DNA of 14,058 bases from JACJXF01 sp964349045 (GTDB lineage Bacteria > Bacteroidota > Bacteroidia > Bacteroidales > GCA-2748055). The stretch spans positions 1 to 14,058 of the forward strand of contig CAYGFI010000128.1 of the NCBI GenBank assembly GCA_964349045.1. Direction: 5' to 3'. The notes under the pieces were generated by a model. It saw nothing but the letters and a program-made list of their open reading frames with translations, was not told the DNA's origin and made no database searches. The translations under genes were made by a program, and so were the position numbers. Of this stretch, positions 6,711 to 13,902 are shown one piece after another (the stretch's first letter is position 1; each line of letters begins with the position of its first letter).

Positions 6711-7796
6711 TTAAAGTACAGTAATTATCAAAACAGATTTCATCGCTTGCTCAATCTTCTTATTATGACATACTAACACATTCTTCTTTTCCCCATGCCA
6801 GTTATGAAATCCATTACCCTGACAATCCCTGTATTCATGACAATCCGCGCATTTCCCGGTTTTCGTCCAGCTTCTGTCTCTGAATGGTTCATACTTTGTA
6901 AGCCAGGTATTATAAAAATTATCCCTGTAAATATTCCCCTGGATAAATGATCTGTCGATATTTGGACAGGCAGAAATTGAACCGTCAATTAAAATTGAAC
7001 CTATATTTATTCCCGCCCTGCAAAAAAAATAGCTGTCTCTTACTTTAGTTTCGTATTTCCCAACATATCCTTCACAACTGAATTTTACATCAATTGTCTT
7101 TCCCTTTCTTACATCGCTGATAAAGTCCATCATTTCCAAAAACTGGTTATCTGTCAGGAATAAATCGGGATTATTTTTTGCCCGTCCTATTGGGACAATT
7201 GTAAATAATCTCCAGGCTTTTACTCCTTTCTGAATGAGATAATCACAAATTTGTGGAAGTTCATTAATATTTCGCTGGTTTACACATGTTACCACATCAA
7301 AGTTCAGGCGGGATGAACTCACCGCCAAACTAATCGCATTATCAACCTTATTAAAACTATTTTTTGAATTTCTCAACCAGTTATGCGACTTCTCCAGGCC
7401 ATCCAGGCTGAATGTTAATGCGCCAAGCCCGGCATTCAGCAAAGAAATATGCCTCTCTTTATCATAAATTTGTCCGTTAGAAACCAATGACCATCGCATT
7501 CCCCGTTTTCTGATTTCCGTTCCGCAAATCTCAAGGTCCCTTCTCAAAAGCGGTTCACCGCCAGTCAATACCACTATAAAATTTTTCGGGGGATTTTCAA
7601 TGGTTTCAATTGCCTTTAAAAAATCTTCAGGAGGCATATCCGGATATGAACTGTTTTTTGAGCAATCACTGCCACAATGCAGGCAATTCATATTACATCT
7701 TGCAGTACATTCCCAAAACAAATAATTCAACTCATGTAGTTTAATCTCAGACTCTTTGAAATGTCGGAATGCCAACTTTTTAATTGCAGAAAACAT
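6711..7796 (-). CDS. Radical SAM/SPASM enzyme of the rSAM/lipoprotein system
   Basis: The 361-residue protein is a peptide-maturase-type radical SAM enzyme. The [4Fe-4S]-SAM motif C34-x3-C38-x2-C41 is followed by GGEP at 79-82. A C-terminal SPASM-like domain supplies C259, C277, C316, C319, C325 and C343, enough to bind auxiliary iron-sulfur clusters. It starts directly at the end of the lipoprotein gene (no intervening base), so the two are translationally coupled. Sequence and context match the Bacteroidota family I know as rSAM_w_lipo (TIGR04133), whose partner is a small lipoprotein (TIGR04134). By analogy with other SPASM enzymes it probably modifies a peptide or protein side chain, the lipoprotein being the natural candidate. 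I know of no established reaction for this family. Confidence 0.88.
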   Translation of the reverse strand: MFSAIKKLAFRHFKESEIKLHELNYLFWECTARCNMNCLHCGSDCSKNSSYPDMPPEDFLKAIETIENPPKNFIVVLTGGEPLLRRDLEICGTEIRKRGMRWSLVSNGQIYDKERHISLLNAGLGALTFSLDGLEKSHNWLRNSKNSFNKVDNAISLAVSSSRLNFDVVTCVNQRNINELPQICDYLIQKGVKAWRLFTIVPIGRAKNNPDLFLTDNQFLEMMDFISDVRKGKTIDVKFSCEGYVGKYETKVRDSYFFCRAGINIGSILIDGSISACPNIDRSFIQGNIYRDNFYNTWLTKYEPFRDRSWTKTGKCADCHEYRDCQGNGFHNWHGEKKNVLVCHNKKIEQAMKSVLIITVL

Positions 7797-8162
7797 TTAT
7801 TTTTCTTCCATGTTTATTTGCAAAAAAACTTTCTCGCCGCTATTCGTAACAACAGTATCCTTTTTTAAATAGAGTCCGTTCTGCGTTGAATCAATATCTT
7901 CAAAAGTGATTTTCAAATTATCCATCATTCGGGTATACATCGCGAATCGCCCGTTTTCATGGGTTAAAGCATATTGCATCGATTCTGCAACAGATACTCT
8001 TATTCCATTTATCGGAAGTCCGGAAGTTTTTGAATTTACTATTCCCTCAAGCAAGGTATCCGGTACAAAGTCCTGATCGGTTCCATAACAAGCCTGGAAC
8101 ACGAACAGGGCAGATGTGAAACTTAATCCACCCAATAATGTTCTAAACCAGCCTTTTTTCAT
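7797..8162 (-). CDS. Small lipoprotein of the rSAM/lipoprotein system
   Basis: The 121-residue product begins with a lipoprotein signal (KKGWFRTLLGG, hydrophobic to FQA) and a lipobox cysteine at C25. CYGT follows immediately; a CYG start to the mature protein is what I recall for the TIGR04134 lipoprotein partner family. Residues about 36-78 resemble a carboxypeptidase-regulatory-like beta-sandwich (LEGIVNSKTSGLPINGIRV, then ENGRF). FEDIDSTQNGLY at 87-98 is a second family-like block (usually DIDG...NG). The protein has only one cysteine, which is lipidated. It is the first gene of a two-gene unit with the radical SAM enzyme, whose ATG directly follows its stop codon. It should be anchored in the inner or outer membrane. 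Confidence 0.85.
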   Translation of the reverse strand: MKKGWFRTLLGGLSFTSALFVFQACYGTDQDFVPDTLLEGIVNSKTSGLPINGIRVSVAESMQYALTHENGRFAMYTRMMDNLKITFEDIDSTQNGLYLKKDTVVTNSGEKVFLQINMEEK

Positions 8163-8441
8163 TTTTACCTGAGTTTTAATAAAAGATGCAATTTATACTA
8201 TGAAGGTTGCGTCAGTCCATGATCACATTTGCACCCTATTTATGGTCAGGTTGTGCATTTGAATGAATCCTCTCTTGTTCGCAGAGAACCAGGTGTTATA
8301 TCTCCCCCGACATTTCCCGCTGTTATAATGCAGCAGACCAATAGCTCAATCCGGATCATTGTTAAAGGAATGTCCTCACTTTTAAAAAGTTGCCACATCA
8401 GCAGAGTATCTCTTAAAAAAGTGTCAGACTTCAATAAACAA

Positions 8442-8477
8442 TACCAGATATTCAACTCATACTTAAAGCATCTGGTA
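8442..8477. repeat. Perfect 8-bp inverted repeat, 20-nt spacer
   Basis: TACCAGAT (8442-8449) is the exact reverse complement of ATCTGGTA (8470-8477). No T-run follows on either strand, so it is not a terminator. A half-site-like TACCAG recurs nearby around 8494. It could be an operator, an RNA hairpin or the scar of a small mobile element; nothing distinguishes these. Confidence 0.5.
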
Positions 8478-8527
8478 CAGATAAGGATTAGCTATACCAG
8501 TAAGTAAAGTTTTGGTTCTGAACCTGT

Positions 8528-8544
8528 AAAAACCCGGAAGGGTT
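8528..8544 (-). terminator. Terminator of the DUF2934 gene
   Basis: On the minus strand AACCC (8544-8540), loop TTCC and GGGTT (8535-8531) form a short stem that runs into five T (8532-8528). It begins two bases after the stop codon of the DUF2934 gene. Confidence 0.6.
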
Positions 8545-8546
8545 CT

Positions 8547-8822
8547 TTATTTCTTTTTAGCGACAGGTTTTTTTACAACTGCTTTTTTTACAGCAGTTTT
8601 TCCTTTTAATAATTCTTCAGCCTTGTGCCAGTCACTTTCAGCTGAGCCATGCTCACCGCGGGCAACCCTTGCATGATAAATTTCCTCCGCCTTTTTACGA
8701 ATTGCTTCATTATCAACTCCCTTATTAGCGGTGGTTGTTTTTTTAACCGCGGCTACCTTTGCGCCGGCAGCAGGTTTTTTTGCATTAGCTGGTGCTACAG
8801 TTTTTACAGTTTTTTTTGCCAT
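8547..8822 (-). CDS. DUF2934 protein with Lys/Ala-rich histone-H1-like tails
   Basis: The 91-residue protein has three parts: a Lys/Ala/Val-rich N-terminal tail (1-34), a small folded segment (38-74) and a Lys-rich C-terminal tail (75-91, with KKAVVKKPVAKKK). The middle segment reads EAIRKKAEEIYHARVARG, then a short turn, then SDWHKAEELL, which fits DUF2934 (I-R-x-x-A-x-x-x-Y ... D-W-x-x-A-E). The tails resemble bacterial histone-H1-like proteins, so binding to DNA or RNA is a reasonable inference, but the function of DUF2934 is not established. Gene calling is secure: good ATG, terminator just after the stop, and a plausible promoter upstream. It is a single-gene unit. Confidence 0.85.
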   Translation of the reverse strand: MAKKTVKTVAPANAKKPAAGAKVAAVKKTTTANKGVDNEAIRKKAEEIYHARVARGEHGSAESDWHKAEELLKGKTAVKKAVVKKPVAKKK

Positions 8823-8856
8823 AACCCTATTGGTTTAGATTCGAGTAAATTCATAA

Positions 8857-8887
8857 TAAAAATACTCTATTTACAAACATAATACAA
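8857..8887 (-). promoter_or_regulatory. Candidate promoter of the DUF2934 gene
   Basis: On the minus strand TTG (8887-8885) is followed after 20 bp by TATTTTTA (8864-8857), seven of eight positions of TAnnTTTG counting the free ones. Spacing matches Bacteroidota -33/-7 promoters. The ATG is 34 bp further on. Confidence 0.35.
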
Positions 8888-9012
8888 CTCTCAGGCCTTC
8901 AAATTTTTGAAAAAGGAGAAAATTATTGCAGGAAATGAATTTAATCAACGGTTTACAACACGAATGAAATAAAGCTTTTATCTTTATCATCAAATCAAAA
9001 CCGGTACATCAT

Positions 9013-9633
9013 ATGCTTACAGTATTATCTCATCCATTGATTACCCATAAGCTTACCCAATTGCGAAGGAAGGAAACCGGCACAAAAGATTTCCGTGAAA
9101 CTCTGAACGAAATAGCGGGTCTGATGGCTTATGAGATTACCCGTGACATTCCCCTTAAAGAGGTAACAATTGAAACACCCATTTGCATTACCACAACTTA
9201 TGAACTGGCAACAGCCATCGTGTTGGTTCCTGTACTCCGTGCAGGACTTGGAATGATAGATGGCATTTCCAGCCTGGTACCAACAGCAAAAGTGGGACAT
9301 ATTGGCTTGTACCGCGACCATGAGACACTTAAACCCATGACTTATTATGCAAAATTTCCTCCCAATCTTCCGCAGGCCGTGGTTATGATACTCGATCCGA
9401 TGCTTGCAACCGGAGGAAGTGCAAGCATTGCCATTGATCTGGTAAAAGCAGCCGGAGCAAAAATTATTAAGCTTGTTTGTGTAGTGGGCGCTCCCGAGGG
9501 AGTTAAAAAGATAGAATCAGATCACCCGGATGTTACTGTTTATCTTTCTGCTCTTGATGAGAAACTGAACGGAACAGGTTATATTGTACCGGGACTTGGC
9601 GATGCGGGAGACCGGCTTTTTGGAACTAAATAA
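9013..9633 (+). CDS. upp: Uracil phosphoribosyltransferase
   Basis: The enzyme converts uracil and PRPP to UMP in pyrimidine salvage and is cytoplasmic. The 206-residue product has the usual length (about 208). Diagnostic segments are VLVPVLRAGLGM at 70-81, the PRPP-binding loop DPMLATGGSA at 128-137, and the uracil-binding C-terminus GYIVPGLGDAGDRLFGT at 189-205. The ATG at 9013 leaves no room for a longer N-terminus. A transglutaminase-like gene follows after 30 bp on the same strand and may be cotranscribed. A box TATCTTTA at 8979-8986 is a weak -7 candidate. Confidence 0.96.
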   Translation: MLTVLSHPLITHKLTQLRRKETGTKDFRETLNEIAGLMAYEITRDIPLKEVTIETPICITTTYELATAIVLVPVLRAGLGMIDGISSLVPTAKVGHIGLYRDHETLKPMTYYAKFPPNLPQAVVMILDPMLATGGSASIAIDLVKAAGAKIIKLVCVVGAPEGVKKIESDHPDVTVYLSALDEKLNGTGYIVPGLGDAGDRLFGTK

Positions 9634-9663
9634 TCCACAGATTTACTCAATTATCTAAATCCT

Positions 9664-10314
9664 ATGCACAACTCAGATCATTTGTGGACATCCAATGAAA
9701 TAAATCTCCTGAAAAAATTAAACACACCGTTTAAAATTCAGGAATTCCTTGATAACTGTGAGTACAATTCAACTGAAGAAACCCGTTCGCCCCGCTATAT
9801 TCTGAAACACAAAAGCGCTCATTGCCTGGAAGGCGCTCTCTTTGCCGCGGCATGTCTTGAATACACCGGTATGCAGCCGCTGGTTATTGATCTGCACGCG
9901 GTTAACGACGATGATCATGTAATTGCCGTTTTTAAGCTAAGGGGTTACTGGGGAGCGATTGCTAAATCCAATTTCACAACCCTGCGATACCGCGAACCCG
10001 TTTATCGTAATCTCAGGGAACTGGCAATGTCGTATTTCGATTTCTATTTTAACACAATCGGTGATAAATCCCTGCGAGGCTACTCTCTCCCACATAACCT
10101 TTCCCGGTTTAATAAAATGGAGTGGAGAACCACAAAAAATGATTTGGAGGACATTGGTTATTATCTTGACAAAGTAAAGCATTTCCCCCTGATTGATGCA
10201 ACTCAGATTAAGGGTTTGGAAAAAGCCACTCCTTTGCTTCTTGAATCATCGCTGATGGGATCCAATCCGGCCGGACTTTTTACTCCCGGTAATAAAAAGA
10301 AAACTAAAATTTAA
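9664..10314 (+). CDS. Transglutaminase-like superfamily protein
   Basis: The 216-residue protein has no signal peptide or membrane segment. HKSAHCLEGALFAAACLEY (49-67) places C54 at the start of a helix, as in papain-fold transglutaminase-like proteins. DDDHVIAVF (82-90) supplies H85, and GYWGAIAKSNF (94-104) supplies a third polar residue at or near N103, which is a plausible Cys-His-Asn/Asp arrangement. This suggests a cysteine protease or amidase-type activity, or a degenerate relative. It is an inference from motif spacing. The substrate is unknown. It lies 30 bp after upp. Its last 11 bp overlap the end of the convergent acyltransferase gene. The C-terminus ends in a basic tail (NKKKTKI). 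Confidence 0.75.
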   Translation: MHNSDHLWTSNEINLLKKLNTPFKIQEFLDNCEYNSTEETRSPRYILKHKSAHCLEGALFAAACLEYTGMQPLVIDLHAVNDDDHVIAVFKLRGYWGAIAKSNFTTLRYREPVYRNLRELAMSYFDFYFNTIGDKSLRGYSLPHNLSRFNKMEWRTTKNDLEDIGYYLDKVKHFPLIDATQIKGLEKATPLLLESSLMGSNPAGLFTPGNKKKTKI

Positions 10315-11197
10315 GATAATCAAAAATCTTTTCAATAACCTCTAATCCGGCTCTTTTGCTTGAATCCTGGTAAATAAGTCTATTATCCATATCATAAACC
10401 ACCTTTTTTACAAACTGAGCCCAATCGTTTTGTGATTTTTCAGTTGTAAAAGTCTGCCAGGGCATCGGCTTTCCAATTGTAAGTGTAATGGATGAATTTC
10501 TTTGTTTCATCATCTCTCCCGGAAGCAGGATCGTTTCGAGATACATTTTAATTCCCAGAAGTTTTCTCAGGTTTGCGATAAAATAAAAAAAATTGGAATT
10601 CCTTCCGTTTATAAAAACCGGTATAATATCACGTTTAAACCGGACTGACTTTGTTATAAATGATTTTTGCCAGACAATATCCGAAATAACTCCCTTGTTT
10701 CTTCTGGAAACCTCTCCTGCAGGAAAAATCATTATCTGTGAATCAGACTCAAAAAGCTGATTTAATTTTGATGCTGTATCTTTTGTGTTTGCACCAAATA
10801 CATTTACGCTGAGGATTACAGGATGAAGATTGGGAATATATTGAAAAAGCTGATTTGCCGGGGAGATCACAACGGGATAAAACCGATAGATCGCACTAAG
10901 AAAGGAAAGGGCATCGATCCCGCCGACAGGGTGGTTTGCAACAAAAACAAATTTCCCTGTTTTGGGAATATTTTCTTCTCCCTTAATAATCACATTTACT
11001 TTCCAGTCTTTCAGAATTTCAGTGACGAAAGGAAGCCCGGTTAAATGGCGGTTTCTATTAATTGTTTGGTTCATTTCATCCTGATGAATGAGCTTAACTA
11101 TAAGCCTGATAATGAATTTTGAAAGCGATTTTAAAAATTTTGAATTGCTGCCTCTGATGATTTTTTCTAAATCAATTGTTTTAAAAACCTCACTCAT
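10304..11197 (-). CDS. PlsC-type lysophospholipid acyltransferase
   Basis: The 297-residue protein belongs to the lysophospholipid acyltransferase superfamily, which transfers acyl chains at the cytoplasmic membrane. The catalytic block is NHPVGGID at 88-95; histidine and aspartate are five residues apart instead of four, which is typical of the hemolysin/ornithine-lipid-type branch with NHPxGGxD. FPAGEVSR at 158-165 is the substrate-binding motif, followed by WQKSFITKSV and IPVFINGRNSNFFY (192-205), blocks I associate with Bacteroidota members acting on amino-acid lipids such as glycine lipids (GlsA-like). That assignment is not certain, since these genomes carry several paralogs and the partner N-acyltransferase is not in the window. 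The ATG at 11195-11197 is used. It overlaps the transglutaminase-like gene tail to tail. Confidence 0.87.
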   Translation of the reverse strand: MSEVFKTIDLEKIIRGSNSKFLKSLSKFIIRLIVKLIHQDEMNQTINRNRHLTGLPFVTEILKDWKVNVIIKGEENIPKTGKFVFVANHPVGGIDALSFLSAIYRFYPVVISPANQLFQYIPNLHPVILSVNVFGANTKDTASKLNQLFESDSQIMIFPAGEVSRRNKGVISDIVWQKSFITKSVRFKRDIIPVFINGRNSNFFYFIANLRKLLGIKMYLETILLPGEMMKQRNSSITLTIGKPMPWQTFTTEKSQNDWAQFVKKVVYDMDNRLIYQDSSKRAGLEVIEKIFDYLKF

Positions 11198-11308
11198 TTA
11201 TTTTAAAGATTTACCAATCATGATATTTTGAACCGTAAGCAATATAATAAAATATTATTTGCAAAAATGGCACTTTATTTGTACATAATTGTCCATAAAA
11301 TCACAACC

Positions 11309-12277
11309 ATGAAAAAATTACTATTCCTTTGTTTCCTGGTATTGTGCGGATCAATGATTGCAAGCGCTGCAGATATCAGGTTTCAGGCACGCCGGCCGGC
11401 AATAATCGACATTCCTTCTTCTATACAATCTATTGTGATCATCGATCGCTCCAGTCAGGAAAAAACCTCCCGGAATGTTATTGAGGAAGGTCTTACAGGG
11501 GAATTATTCAGAGAGGATAAAATTGCTTCTCAATATGCTATCGATGGTTTGATTGAAATGCTGCAAAGCTCGGGAAGGTTTACCGTTTTGATATCCGAAA
11601 AAATACTTCACAAGAAAGGCGGTGCAAATGAATTCCCCGCTCCGCTTTTATGGACTGAAATTGAAAATATTTGCTCTGAATTTAAAGCTGATGCCGTGAT
11701 AAGTCTTGAATTATTCGATAGCGATTATATCATTCCTACCAATATGGCATTTGTATCTATCGGATTCAGGCTGTATGATCCACGAAGCAGGAAAATCATT
11801 GACCAGAATAAATTCAGGCATGAGATTGCAATGGGAGGGCATGTAAACTCAATAGCCGGTGCAATAAACCGCCTGGTTGAGAAAACACAGGCAATTCGAC
11901 GGGTAAGTTATAATGCCGGGTACATGTATGGAGAAAGAATATCTCCTTCCTGGTATACAATTGTCAGGCAATATTATCGTAAAGGTAAGCGTGATCAAAA
12001 TCTTAAAGCCGGTGCAAGAATGATGGAAGTAAATGACTGGGAGTCGGCTATTGAATTAATGAACTCTGCTGTTGAAACCGGTAAACGAAAAGCTAAAGGC
12101 AGGGCGTCTCATAATCTTGCCGTGATTTATGAGATCAAAGGAGATCTTCCGGAAGCAAGAAAATGGGCCCAGACAGCCTGGGGAAATTATAATAATAAAG
12201 ATTCACGAAGTTATTCATATATACTGGGGGAAAGGATAACCGAGCAGGAAATTCTAAATGGACAGGGTGGAAACTGA
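11309..12277 (+). CDS. Exported DUF6340-like protein with C-terminal TPR-like helices
   Basis: The frame is open from a TTG at 11228, but the ATG at 11309 begins a standard signal peptide (MKKLLFLCFL to SMIASA, cleavage after residue 20), so it is the start chosen. The mature protein opens with RPAIIDIPSSIQSIVIIDRS (29-48), followed by an alpha/beta region in which a stretch near 122-155 (DAVISLELFDSDY) would place a strand. This layout is what I recall for DUF6340 proteins of Bacteroidota, which are usually lipoproteins; here no cysteine follows the signal, so it should be periplasmic. Residues about 230-293 (WESAIELMNSAVETG, then RASHNLAVIYEIKGDLPEARKWA) form two TPR-like helix pairs. The function is unknown. 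It is a single plus-strand gene, divergent from the acyltransferase with 111 bp between starts. No plus-strand terminator was seen after it. Confidence 0.8.
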   Translation: MKKLLFLCFLVLCGSMIASAADIRFQARRPAIIDIPSSIQSIVIIDRSSQEKTSRNVIEEGLTGELFREDKIASQYAIDGLIEMLQSSGRFTVLISEKILHKKGGANEFPAPLLWTEIENICSEFKADAVISLELFDSDYIIPTNMAFVSIGFRLYDPRSRKIIDQNKFRHEIAMGGHVNSIAGAINRLVEKTQAIRRVSYNAGYMYGERISPSWYTIVRQYYRKGKRDQNLKAGARMMEVNDWESAIELMNSAVETGKRKAKGRASHNLAVIYEIKGDLPEARKWAQTAWGNYNNKDSRSYSYILGERITEQEILNGQGGN

Positions 12278-12436
12278 GCTAAACCAACTAATTATTTTTA
12301 CCTGTTAAATTCCCAATTGACAGAGATAAGTCTGAAATTTATATGGTGTTGAAGTAAAGGCTCTTAAACAGCAATTGAAACTTAATTTAGAGTGTTTTCC
12401 TGAAAATTTATGTTTGAAATGACCATTAATGAATCT

Positions 12437-12466
12437 AAAAACCTGAGGTCACATATAGTGACCTCA
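12437..12466 (-). terminator. Perfect 9-bp hairpin, probable terminator of the outer-membrane protein gene
   Basis: TGAGGTCAC (12444-12452) and GTGACCTCA (12458-12466) pair perfectly around ATATA. On the minus strand the stem is followed by GG and then five T (12441-12437). It lies 57 bp after the stop of the minus-strand beta-barrel gene. In the plus direction no T-run follows, so it would not serve the DUF6340-like gene efficiently. Confidence 0.65.
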
Positions 12467-12523
12467 AGCTGGGGAGGGACACGCTATTTTTCAATTAAAA
12501 AATTTCAATCCTGCTAAATCATT

Positions 12524-13000
12524 TTAGAAAATATACCTTATTGAAAGAGCTCCGCCATCGGCCCAAAATCCTGAATAGCCAACCAGGTTAAAGGCAGGTT
12601 TCCAGTCGAGTCCGATATTGAATGGAGCTTCCACAAAATTATATTCAATACCCAGGATGCCATCGATACCGATAACTGTATAGGAGTGCCCGGGCTCTCC
12701 CCAATATTTGTTGGTATAATCACCGTTCCAGAAACCAACATGCGCACCGAAACCATAATACCAATTCAATCTTTCTTCATGAAAGGCACGGTTATGTATT
12801 TCATAAAGACCTGTAATTTCAAGACCTCTCCATCTGCTGGCGAACAGAAATTCGAATGCGCTTCTTTCGCTTACAAAATGTTTAATAGTAAGACCATTGG
12901 CAAACCCGCCCCTGAGTCCTATACCGGTATTGTAATCCTGTGCATTACTGACTGAAACCAGGCAAAACAAAACAATAATACTCATGATAATTTTTTTCAT
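12524..13000 (-). CDS. Small outer-membrane beta-barrel protein
   Basis: The 158-residue product has a signal peptide (MKKIIMSIIVLFCLVSVSNA, cleavage before Q21). The mature part alternates short aromatic/glycine strands (GIGLRGGF, WYYGFGAHVGF, GILGIEYNF, ALSIRYIF) and ends in phenylalanine, as outer-membrane barrels do. The size suggests an eight-stranded barrel similar to the small porin-family proteins of Bacteroidota. No ligand or transport role can be read from it. It is preceded by the AraC-type regulator gene on the same strand with about 100 bp between them, which leaves room for its own promoter. The hairpin at 12444 is its probable terminator. Confidence 0.85.
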   Translation of the reverse strand: MKKIIMSIIVLFCLVSVSNAQDYNTGIGLRGGFANGLTIKHFVSERSAFEFLFASRWRGLEITGLYEIHNRAFHEERLNWYYGFGAHVGFWNGDYTNKYWGEPGHSYTVIGIDGILGIEYNFVEAPFNIGLDWKPAFNLVGYSGFWADGGALSIRYIF

Positions 13001-13102
13001 GTGGATAGTTTTAGAATTAATGAAAAATCTTTGGTGAAGGTAGAACCTGGTCCCGGGAGAATTGTTACATAATTCCGCACGAGACTTATATGATTCACAT
13101 GT

Positions 13103-13657
13103 TTAATCTTTATTTTTTTTCCTTTTGCCCAATAGTTCCTTAAAAATGGATGGAGTTAATCCGGTAATTTTTTTAAACTGGGCCGATAAATGGGCAACAC
13201 TGCTATACTGCAGTTTAAATGCTATATCAGCAAGGCTTAGATTATTGTGGATGAGCATATTTTTAACGCGTTCAATTTTCTCCGCGATGATATATTTTTC
13301 AATGGTAATACCCTTTGTTGATGCAAACATCTTGCTCAGGTAGGAATAATCGTAATTTACTTTTTTACTTATAAAACGGGAGATGTTAGGTTTATGAAGA
13401 TCATCAGAAGAGTAAATTAATTGGTGGATTGCGGATTTTATCTTTTCCACCAGCTGGGTTCTTTTATCATGCATGATTTCAAGTCCGGCATTTCTTAAGG
13501 CCGTATCCACCAATCTTAACCTATCATGGGAAATATCCTCTTCTAATTTAACTTCACCCAGTTCAACGTATTTGAATGGGATACCGAGCTTAATCAGTTC
13601 GTTCTGAACATAAGATTTACACCGGTCACTTTCCATATTTCTTATAGTTAGCATCAT
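13103..13657 (-). CDS. AraC-family regulator with HMA-like N-terminal domain
   Basis: The 184-residue protein ends in an AraC/XylS DNA-binding domain (about 85-175): a first helix-turn-helix around YSYLSKMFASTKGITIEKYI and a second around LSLADIAFKLQYSSVAHLSAQF, closing with FKKITGLTPSIF. The N-terminal 70 residues resemble the short heavy-metal-associated-like fold found on a group of Bacteroidota AraC proteins, which normally begin with a C-x-x-C motif (NMxCxRC). Here the segment reads NMESDRC, so the first cysteine is serine (S10) and only C13 remains; metal binding through the pair is unlikely. Two adjacent ATGs make the start ambiguous by one residue. The CsbD-like gene lies 59 bp upstream on the same strand and the beta-barrel gene downstream. 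Confidence 0.88.
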   Translation of the reverse strand: MMLTIRNMESDRCKSYVQNELIKLGIPFKYVELGEVKLEEDISHDRLRLVDTALRNAGLEIMHDKRTQLVEKIKSAIHQLIYSSDDLHKPNISRFISKKVNYDYSYLSKMFASTKGITIEKYIIAEKIERVKNMLIHNNLSLADIAFKLQYSSVAHLSAQFKKITGLTPSIFKELLGKRKKNKD

Positions 13658-13716
13658 GACTTTCCAGTATTAACACAATTCATTTTAAAAACTCATGCTG
13701 CTATTGATGAAAAAAA

Positions 13717-13902
13717 CTAATCCAGAGAAGCAATAATCCCGCGAAGTTCTTCTTTTGTTTTTCCCAGTTTATTGCCCAGCAACTCCATCATTACCTGTTC
13801 CTTTCCATCGTGAAAGAGTAGATCGTCATCTGTTATATTTTGATATTTCTGTTTAAGCTTTTCCTTTTTCCCATTCCAGAATCCTAAATCATTATTACTC
13901 AT
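13717..13902 (-). CDS. CsbD-like general stress protein
   Basis: The 61-residue protein reads NGKKEKLKQKYQNITDDDLL, then DGKEQVMMELLGNKLGKTKEEL, the CsbD/YjbJ pattern (G-K-x-K-x-x-Y ... T-D-D-D-L ... G-K ... G-K-T-K-E-E). Length is typical (about 60-70). CsbD proteins are small, acidic/basic mixed helical proteins induced by stress in many bacteria; their molecular role is unknown. The N-terminus has FWNGKK where relatives often have WnxxKGK. Gene 13103-13657 follows on the same strand after 59 bp without a visible terminator, so the pair may be cotranscribed. About 156 bases of AT-rich DNA remain upstream, with TACTTTTA near the expected place as a weak -7 box. Confidence 0.82.
   Translation of the reverse strand: MSNNDLGFWNGKKEKLKQKYQNITDDDLLFHDGKEQVMMELLGNKLGKTKEELRGIIASLD

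Larger units (their letters stand above)
8163..8546. other. 384-bp gap with no convincing gene
   Basis: The gap lies between the start of the lipoprotein gene and the end of the DUF2934 gene, so it must carry the lipoprotein promoter; no clear TAnnTTTG box was found. Two reading frames overlap on opposite strands (plus 8229-8507, minus 8246-8455). The minus frame opens with TTG and reads SDTFLRDTLLMWQLF onward; neither product is recognised and neither has a good start. The region may be a decayed gene or an unannotated conserved element. It also holds the inverted repeat at 8442-8477 and the terminator at 8528-8544. Confidence 0.5.

Noticed and set aside
8229..8507. Plus-strand 92-codon frame in the 8163-8546 gap
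   Set aside because: It is opposed by an equally open minus-strand frame, has no recognised domain and no promoter or ribosome-binding context, so it is not called as a gene.
12444..12466. Palindrome as an operator or mobile-element end
   Set aside because: The T-run on the minus strand and its position after the beta-barrel gene are explained better by a terminator.
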